64,000 bases of DNA from Oscillospiraceae bacterium. GTDB taxonomy: Bacteria > Bacillota > Clostridia > Oscillospirales > Ruminococcaceae. This document shows, piece by piece, positions 8,464 through 17,813 of the stretch. Where the stretch lies: assembly GCA_018110825.1 (NCBI GenBank), contig JAGBCL010000031.1:1-64000 (forward strand), read 5' to 3'. The translations under genes were made by a program, and so were the position numbers. The notes under the pieces are model-generated. The model was not told where the DNA came from and searched no databases. It worked only from the letters and a program-made list of their open reading frames with translations. Within the stretch, counting starts at the first letter, position 1, and every line of letters starts with the position of its first letter.

Positions 8464-9163
8464 TATTGCCACCCTTTTCCCCGATATGTGCGAAACAGTG
8501 CTGAATGAGAGCATTGTGGGCAGGGCAAGAAAGGCTGAAAAAATCGAGCTTCACTGTCATCAGATAAGGGACTACTCCAACGACAAGCACCGCCGTGTTG
8601 ACGATACGCCCTACGGCGGCGGAATGGGTATGGTTATGCAGGCTGAGCCGATTTACCGCTGTTATCTTGCGGTTGCGGAGCAGATTGGCGCAAAGCCACA
8701 CGTTATCTATATGTCCCCTAAAGGTGCGACCTTTACCCAGCAGCGTGCGGTTGAGCTGTCAAAAATGGATAATATCCTCATTATCTGCGGACACTATGAA
8801 GGTGTTGACCAGCGTGTGATAGACAAAATCGTTGACGAGGAAATATCAATCGGTGACTACGTCTTGACGGGTGGAGAGCTTCCTGCGCTGGTTGTTACGG
8901 ACGCTGTTGCAAGAATGTGCGACGGGGTGCTGTCATCGGAGGAGTGTTTTACGGAGGAAAGCCATTTTTCAGGCTTGCTTGAGTACCCGCATTACACAAG
9001 ACCTGAGGTGTGGGAAGGTGAAAGCGTGCCGCCTGTACTTTTGACGGGACATCACAAGAATATTGCAGAATTCCGTCATAATGAAGCCGTTAAAATAACC
9101 AAAGAACGTCGTCCCGATATGTACAAAAAATTTGAAGAAAATTCCAATATGAACACAAAGTGA
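8453..9163 (+). CDS. trmD: tRNA (guanine-N1-)-methyltransferase TrmD
   Basis: A 236-residue SPOUT-class enzyme that methylates G37 of tRNAs, using S-adenosylmethionine bound in a trefoil knot. It shows the family motifs DDTPYGGGMGMVMQ (about 50-63), CGHYEGVDQRV (about 113-123) and SIGDYVLTGGELPA (about 130-145). Length is typical. It is the last gene of the operon. The 270 bases that follow hold no gene, only the ptsH promoter. Confidence 0.96.
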   Translation: MRIDIATLFPDMCETVLNESIVGRARKAEKIELHCHQIRDYSNDKHRRVDDTPYGGGMGMVMQAEPIYRCYLAVAEQIGAKPHVIYMSPKGATFTQQRAVELSKMDNILIICGHYEGVDQRVIDKIVDEEISIGDYVLTGGELPALVVTDAVARMCDGVLSSEECFTEESHFSGLLEYPHYTRPEVWEGESVPPVLLTGHHKNIAEFRHNEAVKITKERRPDMYKKFEENSNMNTK

Positions 9164-9339
9164 ACTTTACCCCACTAAAATATTAAAAATTTTAGGGTAA
9201 AATTACTATAAAATCGTGTTGGAAATTGTTCATAGGTTATAAATTCGTTATTATTACCAAAATTGAGGGACGCGTTTATCCAACAATTAATTAAAAAGCA
9301 GAAATTTCACTTAATAGGCATTTTCGTAACAATTTTGAA

Positions 9340-9368
9340 TTGACTAAAGGCATTTTGCAAGGTATAAT
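9340..9368 (+). promoter_or_regulatory. SigA-type promoter of ptsH
   Basis: TTGACT at 9340-9345, a 17-base spacer, TATAAT at 9363-9368. The ptsH start is 66 bases downstream. Confidence 0.8.
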
Positions 9369-9433
9369 AGTAACATAAACACAGACTATACAGTATTTCA
9401 ATATGTAATGAAATGAGTTAGGAGAGAGTAATT

Positions 9434-9706
9434 ATGTTCGTTAAAGATGTAATGGTTCAGAATCAGGTTGGTCTTCACGCACGTCCTGCTACATTCTTCA
9501 TCCAGAAGGCAAATGAATTCAAGTCTTCTATCTGGATTGAAAAGGAAGAGCGCCGTGTAAACGCTAAGTCCCTTCTCGGCATCCTTTCCCTTGGTATCGT
9601 AGGCGGCACACAGATCAGAATTATTGCTGACGGTGCTGACGAAGAAGCTGCAGTAACAGGTCTTATTGAACTCGTTGAAAGCGGTTTTGCTGAGGAAACA
9701 AGATAA
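9434..9706 (+). CDS. ptsH: Phosphocarrier protein HPr
   Basis: A 90-residue HPr. The active-site His is in GLHARPAT (about residues 14-21), and the regulatory Ser is present in AKSLLGILSLGI (about 45-56), so both Enzyme I transfer and HPr-kinase control are possible. It stands alone without ptsI, as often seen in Ruminococcaceae, where HPr may serve mainly in CcpA catabolite control. A GGAGAG ribosome site lies upstream. Confidence 0.93.
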   Translation: MFVKDVMVQNQVGLHARPATFFIQKANEFKSSIWIEKEERRVNAKSLLGILSLGIVGGTQIRIIADGADEEAAVTGLIELVESGFAEETR

Positions 9707-9720
9707 AAGAACATGTTTTG

Positions 9721-9815
9721 GCACATCGGAGCAATTCGGTGTGCTTTTTGTTTTATTAGTTTTACAATACAAAATAAGGGTATCGGAATTGATTTTCCGA
9801 TACCCTTTATTTTTT
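9721..9815. terminator. Two terminators between convergent genes
   Basis: The first stem (GCACATCG/CGGTGTGC, 9721-9744, with one G-U pair) is followed by T-rich sequence and ends ptsH. The second (9776-9808, arms AAGGGTATCGGAA/TTCCGATACCCTT) has A-rich and T-rich flanks and can act in both directions, also ending the minus-strand esterase gene. Confidence 0.8.
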
Positions 9816-9822
9816 TAGCTGC

Positions 9823-11109
9823 TTATGAAATCATAAGTCCGAGGATTGTAATGCCCTTGTCTTCGCTGCCCTCGCCTGGTTTGATTTCAATAGTATGTTT
9901 TGCAGTTTCCTTTGAAAAAATAATCTGCTTTGTATTGCCGTAGCTGCCCCAGCCGCCTGTGAAGTCAGCTTCAAGCTTGCCCTTGCGCTCGCCGTCTACG
10001 TAAACCTCATAAGTTCCGCTCTTGCCGTCGGTTGTACACATAAAGAATATGCCCAAATTCTGACATTCAACGTCAAAAGTCATTGTTCCGCCCGCTTCGG
10101 TTTTCCAGTTGTTCGGGAACTGGTGATAGAAGCCGCTTTCAATAATTTCGAAATTTTCGGAAGATGTTGCTGTAATTTCAGCAGCATTCAGCATCTGAGC
10201 ATTCTTGAAATAATCATTGGTGTAACCCTCTGCCGTGAAAGTGGCGGGTTCTTCTGTAATTGTATCAAGCTTATCATAAACCTCGTTGAGGTAACGGTCC
10301 ACAATCTGACCGATGATATCATGACCTGCATCGTTCGGGTGAATATTGTCAGGGGAAATAAGCTTCCAGTCAAGAGTTCCCGCAGCAACTTCAGGATAAA
10401 CAACCTCACGGTAGCTTATCATAGGCAGGTCGTAAGCTGCACCGATTTCCCTATGAACATCCTGAAGGCTTGTTCCGTTTTCCTGAGTTGTAAAAAGAAG
10501 CATAACTGCAGGATTTGTTTCGTAGGAAAGGATTTTTCTTACAAGACTGTCATAAGAATACTTATTCATAACTTTATCGGTGTCGTTAACAGAAAACTCC
10601 ACGATTACAACATCTGGGTTGTGAGCAAGAAGCTGTTCATCAGCACGGTGAACACCGAGATAGCTGTTTGTACCGCCGATACCTGCATTTACAAAATTGA
10701 TTTCAGCAGAAGGAAACTTGTTTGTCCACCACTGATGGAATCGTGATGCATAGCAGTTGTTCTGATTTGTAGCGGAGCTGCCCTGTGTGATAGAGCCTCC
10801 GATTACGCCTACGGTAACCGCTTCACCGTTCTGTGCTTTTTTCATAGCGGCAGCAAGACGGGCAAGATTACCCTCGTTGAGAATTGCTCTGCCGTACATT
10901 TTTTCAGTAATTCCGTTTTCAAGGTTAACAGGTTCATTTGGGTCAACCTCATTCGGGTCAGGTGCAATTGTAACAATGTTTGGACTTGTGGTCTGAACAG
11001 CAGTTGTTGCACTTGTTTCAGCGGAACCGTTGTTTCCGCCGCCGCAACCGGTGAGAATTGCACCGCAGAGTGCAATTGCAGCAAATGCTGAAAGGTGTTT
11101 TGGGGTCAA
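9823..11109 (-). CDS. SGNH/GDSL-family esterase lipoprotein (paralogue of the 945 gene)
   Basis: An exported lipoprotein of about 428 residues. The lipobox LTGC is followed by a Gly/Ser/Thr linker, an SGNH domain (GGSITQGSS, NAGIGG, EFSVND, DNIHPNDAGH) and a C-terminal beta-sandwich. It shares its order and motifs with the 945-2207 protein. There is no ATG at the start. GAAAAGGA (11119-11126) suits a TTG at 11109 (9-base spacing), while the in-frame TTG at 11118 touches the ribosome site. It lies 39 bases after the GH9 gene on the same strand, so both are probably one operon. A role in removing ester groups from cellulose-associated polymers is inference from this neighbour. Confidence 0.87.
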   Translation of the reverse strand: MTPKHLSAFAAIALCGAILTGCGGGNNGSAETSATTAVQTTSPNIVTIAPDPNEVDPNEPVNLENGITEKMYGRAILNEGNLARLAAAMKKAQNGEAVTVGVIGGSITQGSSATNQNNCYASRFHQWWTNKFPSAEINFVNAGIGGTNSYLGVHRADEQLLAHNPDVVIVEFSVNDTDKVMNKYSYDSLVRKILSYETNPAVMLLFTTQENGTSLQDVHREIGAAYDLPMISYREVVYPEVAAGTLDWKLISPDNIHPNDAGHDIIGQIVDRYLNEVYDKLDTITEEPATFTAEGYTNDYFKNAQMLNAAEITATSSENFEIIESGFYHQFPNNWKTEAGGTMTFDVECQNLGIFFMCTTDGKSGTYEVYVDGERKGKLEADFTGGWGSYGNTKQIIFSKETAKHTIEIKPGEGSEDKGITILGLMIS

Positions 11110-11148
11110 ATTTATCAATCCTTTTCAATATAATAAAGTCATATAATT

Positions 11149-12771
11149 TTAACCGATATCGGACAAAGAGTCAAGATATCCCGCAACAAAAACTGCGGCG
11201 GAATTGTTGTAGATTGTAGGCTCGTTTGTTGTAAAGCTGTGCACGATATCGTAGTAACATTTTGCAGGAGCAGCTTCCTCAGGGATATTCCACTGTGTAA
11301 AGTCATCCTGAACAAGCTTGCTCGGACCGCACACAAGAAGTCCCGGAACGGGTTCTTCGATATCATCAGCTTCCGACGGACGGTGGTGAGGATTTTTTAC
11401 CGAAACGCTGCCGAAGCCGGTTACGTAACATATACCCATTGGATTTTTACCGAGAATATAGTTCATCTGCTCGCAGACCGTGGCGATATATTCTTCGCAG
11501 CCGAAAATTCTGTATGCAAGAATGAGAGCAATACTGTCAGTCATGGAATACATATTGCTTCCTCTTGTATAATCGTTGACAGATTTTGCAGTATTATAAC
11601 CGCTTTTACAGCTCAGGCCATAGAGGTTGTCAGCCTTGATACGAAGCCGCAGGTGAAGTGTTTGTTCAGCTTTTTTATTACGCGGCTGCGTACCGAAAAG
11701 ATAGGCAAGTGTTCCGAAACCGCTTACTTCACGGTTGACGAATCCTGCTCCGTCAACTACGCTGCAAAGCTCACATATTTTTTTGTGGAAAACTTCATCG
11801 CCTGTTGTTTCGTAAAGTTCACATACTGCCCAGAAAAGCTCATCATTGAAGTTATCATCATAGAAGTCACCTGCGGCATTGAGGGCAATCGTAGGCGGAG
11901 TTTCAAAAGGCTCATAATTCGGATTGTTCATAAGCCATATCCACGCATTGATTGAAGCTTCATTGAGTTTTTCGGAGAACTCGTTGTCAATATCCTTGAA
12001 AACTCTTGAAGCCAGAGCAAATGCGGCACAGGCGCAAGCGGTTGCCTGATGGGATTTTTTGAAAACATAATGTTCGGTGTAATCATCCTCGGGCATAATA
12101 GGCTCGGGAGGCGTTTGCCATACAACCTTATGATATACACCGCCGTCACGAGTCTGCATTTTCATGAGCCACTCAAGTCCCACACGACATTCATTGAGGA
12201 TATCGGGGATACCGTTTCCTGATTCGGGAATACCTGTTTCCTCACGGAAGCTTTCAGGGAAAAGCTTGTAAGCATACAGGAGGTGACCCAGAGTAACACT
12301 TGTGCAGACGGAAAATTTTCCATATCCGCCTGAATCGTGCCATCCGCCGCTGACGTCGATACGTCTTGATGGATTTTCAAAAAGCGGCACAAGGTCTGTG
12401 TGGCAAGCTTTATGTGAGTAATCGCCGGCAAAGCGTTTGTCAAGTGCAGAGCAACGGTTATAGTAAAGGCCCTTGAGAAGCCCTTTTTTTACTTCGCTGT
12501 AGGGGTTATCCGAAATAACAAAGGGTAAGGATTTTTTCAGTCCGATTTTTATGTAATACTTACCGCACACATTGAATGTAGAAAAGTCCATAAGCGAAAC
12601 GGTATCTCCGGAAGCTTTGTCGTAGACAGTACTTCGGAGAAGTCCTGAAAACATAGTTTTCCATGTTTTTGCATCAATAATCTGAAATGAGTCGGCACTA
12701 CCGGCATAGACTGCAGTTTTGACCTGATTGCTGATATAACCGATTTGGTTAAGTATAATTTTTCTGTTCAA
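11149..12771 (-). CDS. Glycoside hydrolase family 9 protein, cytoplasmic, catalytic base missing
   Basis: A 540-residue protein with an N-terminal Ig-like domain (about 1-90) and a GH9 (alpha/alpha)6 domain. The C-terminal signatures are intact: GFGSVSVKNPHHRPS, and the general acid Glu517 in NEPTIYNNS. The first conserved motif reads WHDSGGYGK (Asp146, then Gly149), where active GH9 enzymes have DAGD with the second Asp as catalytic base. There is no signal peptide (MNRKIILNQIGY), so it should act inside the cell, perhaps on imported cello-oligosaccharides, if it is active at all. The start is a TTG with AAAGGGGA 11 bases upstream. The SGNH lipoprotein follows in the same operon. Confidence 0.85.
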   Translation of the reverse strand: MNRKIILNQIGYISNQVKTAVYAGSADSFQIIDAKTWKTMFSGLLRSTVYDKASGDTVSLMDFSTFNVCGKYYIKIGLKKSLPFVISDNPYSEVKKGLLKGLYYNRCSALDKRFAGDYSHKACHTDLVPLFENPSRRIDVSGGWHDSGGYGKFSVCTSVTLGHLLYAYKLFPESFREETGIPESGNGIPDILNECRVGLEWLMKMQTRDGGVYHKVVWQTPPEPIMPEDDYTEHYVFKKSHQATACACAAFALASRVFKDIDNEFSEKLNEASINAWIWLMNNPNYEPFETPPTIALNAAGDFYDDNFNDELFWAVCELYETTGDEVFHKKICELCSVVDGAGFVNREVSGFGTLAYLFGTQPRNKKAEQTLHLRLRIKADNLYGLSCKSGYNTAKSVNDYTRGSNMYSMTDSIALILAYRIFGCEEYIATVCEQMNYILGKNPMGICYVTGFGSVSVKNPHHRPSEADDIEEPVPGLLVCGPSKLVQDDFTQWNIPEEAAPAKCYYDIVHSFTTNEPTIYNNSAAVFVAGYLDSLSDIG

Positions 12772-12883
12772 TCCGATGAGCGTCCCCTTTCATATAAATC
12801 TTATTATATTAATTATACAACACTTTTCGCAAGAAAATAATAACCTTTTTCGTAGCTTTTTTATACGATTTATTAATTATTGC

Positions 12884-12912
12884 TTGCCAAATATAAATAA
12901 TTGTGGTAAAAT
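12884..12912 (+). promoter_or_regulatory. Promoter of the CE2-like esterase
   Basis: TTGCCA at 12884-12889, a 17-base spacer, TAAAAT at 12907-12912. The region 12772-12945 is divergent. On the other strand a TATAAT-like box near 12815 may serve the GH9 gene, but its -35 is poor. Confidence 0.65.
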
Positions 12913-12945
12913 TACACTAATAATTGTATGAAAGGAAGATTTGTG

Positions 12946-13995
12946 ATGAAAATCTTACATAATGATAGAAATGTTCTCTGGATGGGCAGACGCGATGTAA
13001 CCGAAAATGAAACCAGACTTTTCCACGCAGGTGCACAGGCTGTTCTCAGATTCAAGGGAACAAAGCTTGATGTTACAATCAACAACTGCTGTGTGTGGGG
13101 AAGTCTTAACCTCGGTGTTGTAGTTGACGGAGAGGTTAAGGGTATTCCTCTTTCCCATGATAATAATTGTAAGGACGTTACCCTGACTGTTGCGGAAAAT
13201 CTCGCTGACGGCGTGCATGATGTTATCATCTACAAGCGTCACGCAGGCAATCAGTATCTGTTTATCAAGGACTTTGAGACAGACGGCGAATTTATTGTAC
13301 CTGATGCGTTGCCCGAAAGAAAAATTGAAGTTTACGGTGACAGTGTTTGTGCAGGCGAGGTTATCGAGGCTTATGACTATGTTGCACAGTGCGACCCTGA
13401 GGGTCACGACAGCAAGTTTGACAACGTATGGAACAGCTTTGTAATGCAGACTGCACGCAACATAGATGCACAGATTCACAACATCTGTCAGGGTGGTATC
13501 GCACTTTTCGATAAGACAGGCTACTTCCATATGCCTGATTGTATCGGTCTTGAGTCAACATATGACAAGACTTGTTACTTTCCCGAGGGCGGCGATATTA
13601 CAACCTGGGATTTCAGCAGATACACTCCTGATATTGTAATCATCGCAATCGGACAGAATGACCAGCATAATGCTGTAACAGACCAGAATGACCGCAATAT
13701 TTCCGACCCTGTTTACAGAAACCAATGGAAAACAGCATACATAAAGATGGTGCGTGACCTCGACAAGCATTATGGCGGTGCAAAGTTCGTTCTGACAACA
13801 ACAATTCTTATGCACGATGTTGACTGGGACAATGCTATCGAAGAAATCAAGGACGAGCTTAACGGAATGGGTATAAAGACTTACCATAATATGTTCAGCA
13901 GAAACGGTGCTGCAACTCCGGGTCATCCAAGACTTTCCGAACACAATGAAATGGCTGAGGAACTTACAGAATTCATCAAGAAAAATGTTTTGTAA
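12946..13995 (+). CDS. CE2-like SGNH esterase with N-terminal jelly roll
   Basis: A 349-residue protein without a signal peptide. Residues 1-125 look like the beta-sandwich that precedes the catalytic domain in carbohydrate esterase family 2. The SGNH part follows with YGDSVCAGE (Ser nucleophile), IAIGQND (block III) and a C-terminal HPRLSEHNEMAEEL holding the catalytic His. CE2 enzymes remove acetyl groups, often from O6 of sugars. Being cytosolic, it would act on imported oligosaccharides, matching the cytosolic GH9 encoded divergently. The start is ATG 12946, 7 bases after AAAGGAAG, and not the in-frame ATG at 12928, which precedes that site. Confidence 0.75.
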   Translation: MKILHNDRNVLWMGRRDVTENETRLFHAGAQAVLRFKGTKLDVTINNCCVWGSLNLGVVVDGEVKGIPLSHDNNCKDVTLTVAENLADGVHDVIIYKRHAGNQYLFIKDFETDGEFIVPDALPERKIEVYGDSVCAGEVIEAYDYVAQCDPEGHDSKFDNVWNSFVMQTARNIDAQIHNICQGGIALFDKTGYFHMPDCIGLESTYDKTCYFPEGGDITTWDFSRYTPDIVIIAIGQNDQHNAVTDQNDRNISDPVYRNQWKTAYIKMVRDLDKHYGGAKFVLTTTILMHDVDWDNAIEEIKDELNGMGIKTYHNMFSRNGAATPGHPRLSEHNEMAEELTEFIKKNVL

Positions 13996-14044
13996 TACGT
14001 AACATAAAGGCAAGGTGTCTACTTATCAATCTGCAAAGCAAATC

Positions 14045-14078
14045 AAGGGTATCGGGTTTGAAACCGGTACCCTTTTTA
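14045..14078 (+). terminator. Terminator of the CE2-like gene
   Basis: AAGGGTATCGG (14045-14055) pairs with CCGGTACCCTT with one mismatch and is followed by a T-run. It resembles the terminators at 9776 and 46229 in its GGGTAYCG stem. Confidence 0.75.
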
Positions 14079-14144
14079 TGTGCAAGGAAACGGAATATAA
14101 ATCATAGTCTGAAGCAATTAATTTGCATTTTTTTCATTTACCCC

Positions 14145-14197
14145 TTGACAAGTTCTGTATTATGTGTTATAACTGTATTACAACAACTAGTACAGTT
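14145..14197 (+). promoter_or_regulatory. Promoter and likely operator of the GntR-ABC operon
   Basis: TTGACA at 14145-14150, a 17-base spacer and TATAAC at 14168-14173. Overlapping the -10 and start region is an inverted repeat, AACTGTA (14171-14177) and TACAGTT (14191-14197), with half-sites 20 bases apart. A GntR repressor bound here would block its own operon. That is inference from position and symmetry. Confidence 0.7.
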
Positions 14198-14216
14198 AGT
14201 GCAAAGGAGTGAGCGA

Positions 14217-14564
14217 ATGTATAATATTGACCTTCAGAGCAGAACTCCGATTTATGAGCAGCTCTATAAAAAGATAATTGAGCTGATACTTAAAAAGGAG
14301 CTTATGCCCAATGACAAGCTTCCCAGTGTCCGTGAACTTGCGAAGGAGCTTGGTGTAAATCCAAACACTGTTTCAAAGGCTTTTCAGCTTCTTGAACGTG
14401 ATAAGGTTATCTACTCTCTTGCAGGAAGAGGCAGTTTCGTCTGCAACGTAAACCCTGACGCTGTGCGTGATGCGGCATTTGCCGATTTTGACAAGGCTGT
14501 TGCGGAAGCACTTACCGCAGGTGTTACCAAGGAAGAACTTAAAGAAAGGATAGAGGGGGCATAA
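14217..14564 (+). CDS. GntR-family transcription regulator, YtrA type
   Basis: A 115-residue regulator with a winged helix (PIYEQLYKKI..., PSVRELAKELGVNPNTVSKAF, about residues 10-60) and the short C-terminal dimerisation helices typical of the YtrA subfamily. These repress ABC transporter operons that answer to wall-active antibiotics or other envelope stress. The start is ATG 14217, 7 bases after AAAGGAG. An in-frame extension to 14058 covers the promoter and is not used. Two bases separate it from the ABC gene. Confidence 0.93.
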   Translation: MYNIDLQSRTPIYEQLYKKIIELILKKELMPNDKLPSVRELAKELGVNPNTVSKAFQLLERDKVIYSLAGRGSFVCNVNPDAVRDAAFADFDKAVAEALTAGVTKEELKERIEGA

Positions 14565-14566
14565 TA

Positions 14567-15463
14567 ATGATTGAACTTAAAAACGTTAAAATGTGCTTTG
14601 AGGATTTCAACGCTCTCGACGGCGTTGACCTTACTATAGAAGCGGGTACGGCTTTCGGTCTGCTCGGTTCAAACGGTGCAGGCAAATCCACAATTCTCCG
14701 TCTGCTTTCGGGCGTGTATGAAGCAACTGAGGGTGAGGTACTGATTGACGGCGAGCCCGCATATGACAACGTTGCCGCAAAGCAGAAAGTATTCTTCATC
14801 AATGATGAAACTGTGCAGTTCGGTGCAATGACTCTCACCGATATGCGTAATTACTACAAGGGATTTTACCCGAACTTTTCCGATGAGATTTTCGACAAGC
14901 TCAACGCTATAATCAAGCTTCCCGAAAAGAAGCGTATAGACAAATTCTCCAAGGGTATGAAGCGTCAGGCGATTGTAATCACAGGTCTTGCGGCTTGTAC
15001 GGATTATCTGCTGCTTGATGAAGCCTTTGACGGACTTGACCCGACAATGAGAATTATTGTTAAGCGTATGCTTGTTGATGCAATGCTTGACAGAAAGCTT
15101 ACGGTTGTAATCTCCAGCCACAACTTAAAGGAAATCAACGAGCTTTGCGACACAGCGGCACTTCTCCATCAGGGCAAGCTGCTGTTCAACCGTGACCTTG
15201 ACAGCGTTAAGGGAAGTATACACAAGGTTCAGGCGGCGTTCAACGGTGATTGCACAGAAAATGATTTCGAGGGACTTGACGTGCTCCACTACGAAAGAAA
15301 TCAGAGTATTACATATCTTATCATCAAGGGCGACGAGGAAACAATCCGTACCGAGCTTGAAAAGAAACAGCCTAAGGTGCTTGACCTTATTCCGCTGACA
15401 CTTGAAGAAATATTTATCTATGAAATGGAGGGAATGGGCTATGACTGCAACGGTCTCGACTAA
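14567..15463 (+). CDS. ABC transporter ATP-binding protein (YtrB/EcsA-like)
   Basis: A 298-residue ATPase with Walker A GLLGSNGAGKST (about 30-41), a signature segment that reads FSKGMKRQ instead of LSGGQ, Walker B LLLDEAFDGLDP (about 145-156) and the His-switch SSHNLKE. The signature variant is common in this exporter class. The gene overlaps the permease gene by 23 bases and forms one operon with the GntR gene. The transported compound is unknown. Confidence 0.93.
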   Translation: MIELKNVKMCFEDFNALDGVDLTIEAGTAFGLLGSNGAGKSTILRLLSGVYEATEGEVLIDGEPAYDNVAAKQKVFFINDETVQFGAMTLTDMRNYYKGFYPNFSDEIFDKLNAIIKLPEKKRIDKFSKGMKRQAIVITGLAACTDYLLLDEAFDGLDPTMRIIVKRMLVDAMLDRKLTVVISSHNLKEINELCDTAALLHQGKLLFNRDLDSVKGSIHKVQAAFNGDCTENDFEGLDVLHYERNQSITYLIIKGDEETIRTELEKKQPKVLDLIPLTLEEIFIYEMEGMGYDCNGLD

Positions 15464-17813
15464 GAAAAACGAAACACCAAGAAAAATAAACCCTGCTCTT
15501 CACAACTGGAAAAGCAATATCAAAGACAGCAGAAAATTCACCATAATCCTGTTTATACTTCACCTTGTAGCCGTGCCTGCCCTTGCACTTGCAGGTATAA
15601 TTTCAATTTATTCCAAACAAGGCGGAGACGGCATTGAAGCATACGTTGTCATTACTATATGTACAACCGCACTTGCCGCATTTCTCGGTATCTTTGCGGC
15701 GGTTGACAGTTTCAGATGTCTGCATGACAAGTCGGTTGTTGATATGAAGCTTGCACTTCCGATGAACAACACACAACGATTTTTATCGAACTTCCTTTCA
15801 GGCCTTTTTACATACCTTGCACCATTCTTTGCAGCACAGGTCCTTTCCGTGCTTCTCTGTGGTTACGGCTGTCTGTTTATGGACGGCAGAACTTTCTACC
15901 GTATAACTTATGATTATTCGGGAATTACAACAAGAGCAGTGGAAAAGCCGTATGTCTGTGACGTTTTCGGTCAGGCAATGCCGATTCTTCTCAAGCTTAT
16001 CGTGGGCGGTACGCTCTGTATGCTTATGCTTTACGTTATAACCGTGCTTATCACAATCTGCTGCGGCAGTAAGTTTGAAGCAATCGCATACACAATCCTC
16101 ATCAACATCCTTATTCCGCTTACAATCTTCAGTGTGCTTTATTCCATGTATGACAGCCTTTACGGCATCAATGCCGAGGAGATTGCACTCAAGGTTATGC
16201 TGTATATCAGCGTTTTCGGCGGTATTTGCGCATCAATCGACTGGGCAAGTCAAGGCGATATGCTGTACAATCCCGATTTTATCAACCATGGTGTATGGGT
16301 GCTGGTATTCAGTCTTATAATTGCAGCACTTTTTGCACTCTGCTTCTTCCTTTACAGAAAGCGCCGTGCAGAGCAGGTTTCAAAACCATTCGTATTCAAG
16401 CTTGCTTATTATATCGTGCTTGTGTGCGCAATGTTCTGTATCATATCTCTCTTTGTAGTAGAAGACGGAGAAATTGTTCCTACAATCATCATCAGCGGAA
16501 TTATCTTTATGATTTTTGAGGTTGTAACAAACCGTGGCTTCAAGAAATTCTGGATGAGTATAATAAAGTATGCGGTAACCTTCGTTGCAGTTGTTGCAAT
16601 TATCAAGGTTTGTGAAGCAACAGACGGATTTGGTGCAGTAACCCGTGTACCGTCCGTGTCATCGGTAAAATCAATTGAGCTTGACTACGGCGGATTCTAC
16701 TACGATTTCGGACTTGAGTACGACCATTATACAGGTGAATATATGCCGAATTACATTATCAAGGATAAGGCAAACATCGAAACTGTAGTCAACGCCCATC
16801 AGGCAATTGTTGATTATTACAAGAATGATAATGTTTATGACGAATACGGCAACTATACAAATGAACATATGACTTCAAGCGGTCCGCTTACAATCACCTA
16901 CAACCTCAAGACAGGCGGAAGCTTCACAAGAGAATACTATAACTATTCCGCAGAGCCTACCGAAATTCTTACCGCACTTGATGTTTCCGAGGAATACAAG
17001 ATTCAGGTTGCGGAGATGTATAGGACATATATCCTCAATATTGAAAAGTATTACGAAGAGGAAATGGAACGTATTCTGGAAAGTGAAGAAGATGATTATC
17101 TTTACGAACGATATAATAATTATGAAGTTACTGTTGAAAATTACAAATGTAACTTCGTGGATAGCCGAATTGGTTCACGTTCAACATCTGTGAGAATGGA
17201 TAGCCTTGTTACAAGAGATTTCTTCACACAGCTTGCCGACGCTTATTATAAGGATATCATGGCAATCAATGAGGAAAATTATTTCCATTCAGAATTGAAA
17301 AACGAGTGGCATTTAAGAACCGACTTTACAGGAAACGGAATTATTATTCCTGAGTCATTTACCAATACAGTTGAGCTTCTGGAATATTTTGATTTCGGAC
17401 TTAACCGCATAGAAAATCTTTCCGACGAGGATATGTACAGAAAGCTTGTAGGAGAAGCAGCAAGCAGCGAACTTATGCTTTTCACTGAAGATGAATACAG
17501 AGAGATTTACGATGTAGATGATGAGCTTACACTTCATGCAGAATATTCAAACGGTATGGGATATGATTATCGTTATAATGCTGATGTAATTGTATATGAT
17601 TTTGACGGAAATTTATGTAATCTTATAAGAGAATCAATGCCAAGGAATATTGTTGCAGAAAATGGGTATGTTATCTGTGTATCAGGCTTTACGGGAGCAG
17701 TCCCGGAGGATTTGTATGATATTGCTGCTTCAATCCAGAGGAGCGAATACAGCAGATATCAGGAAAGTCTGTACTCCCAGCTTTACGATGAACTGAATCA
17801 GACCACATATTGA
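15441..17813 (+). CDS. ABC transporter permease with large extracellular domain
   Basis: A 790-residue membrane protein. Six or so membrane segments occupy about residues 35-330, with more up to about residue 400. A long polar C-terminal half (about 405-790), rich in Tyr, Glu and Asp, appears to lie outside the membrane. This part is unlike ordinary YtrC permeases and may sense or bind a ligand. The start is ATG 15441, 8 bases after GGAGGG, inside the end of the ATPase gene. The in-frame ATG at 15402 has no ribosome site. A small inverted repeat at 17833-17852 (AATACCAA/TTGGTATT) follows the stop. Confidence 0.85.
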   Translation: MTATVSTKKNETPRKINPALHNWKSNIKDSRKFTIILFILHLVAVPALALAGIISIYSKQGGDGIEAYVVITICTTALAAFLGIFAAVDSFRCLHDKSVVDMKLALPMNNTQRFLSNFLSGLFTYLAPFFAAQVLSVLLCGYGCLFMDGRTFYRITYDYSGITTRAVEKPYVCDVFGQAMPILLKLIVGGTLCMLMLYVITVLITICCGSKFEAIAYTILINILIPLTIFSVLYSMYDSLYGINAEEIALKVMLYISVFGGICASIDWASQGDMLYNPDFINHGVWVLVFSLIIAALFALCFFLYRKRRAEQVSKPFVFKLAYYIVLVCAMFCIISLFVVEDGEIVPTIIISGIIFMIFEVVTNRGFKKFWMSIIKYAVTFVAVVAIIKVCEATDGFGAVTRVPSVSSVKSIELDYGGFYYDFGLEYDHYTGEYMPNYIIKDKANIETVVNAHQAIVDYYKNDNVYDEYGNYTNEHMTSSGPLTITYNLKTGGSFTREYYNYSAEPTEILTALDVSEEYKIQVAEMYRTYILNIEKYYEEEMERILESEEDDYLYERYNNYEVTVENYKCNFVDSRIGSRSTSVRMDSLVTRDFFTQLADAYYKDIMAINEENYFHSELKNEWHLRTDFTGNGIIIPESFTNTVELLEYFDFGLNRIENLSDEDMYRKLVGEAASSELMLFTEDEYREIYDVDDELTLHAEYSNGMGYDYRYNADVIVYDFDGNLCNLIRESMPRNIVAENGYVICVSGFTGAVPEDLYDIAASIQRSEYSRYQESLYSQLYDELNQTTY

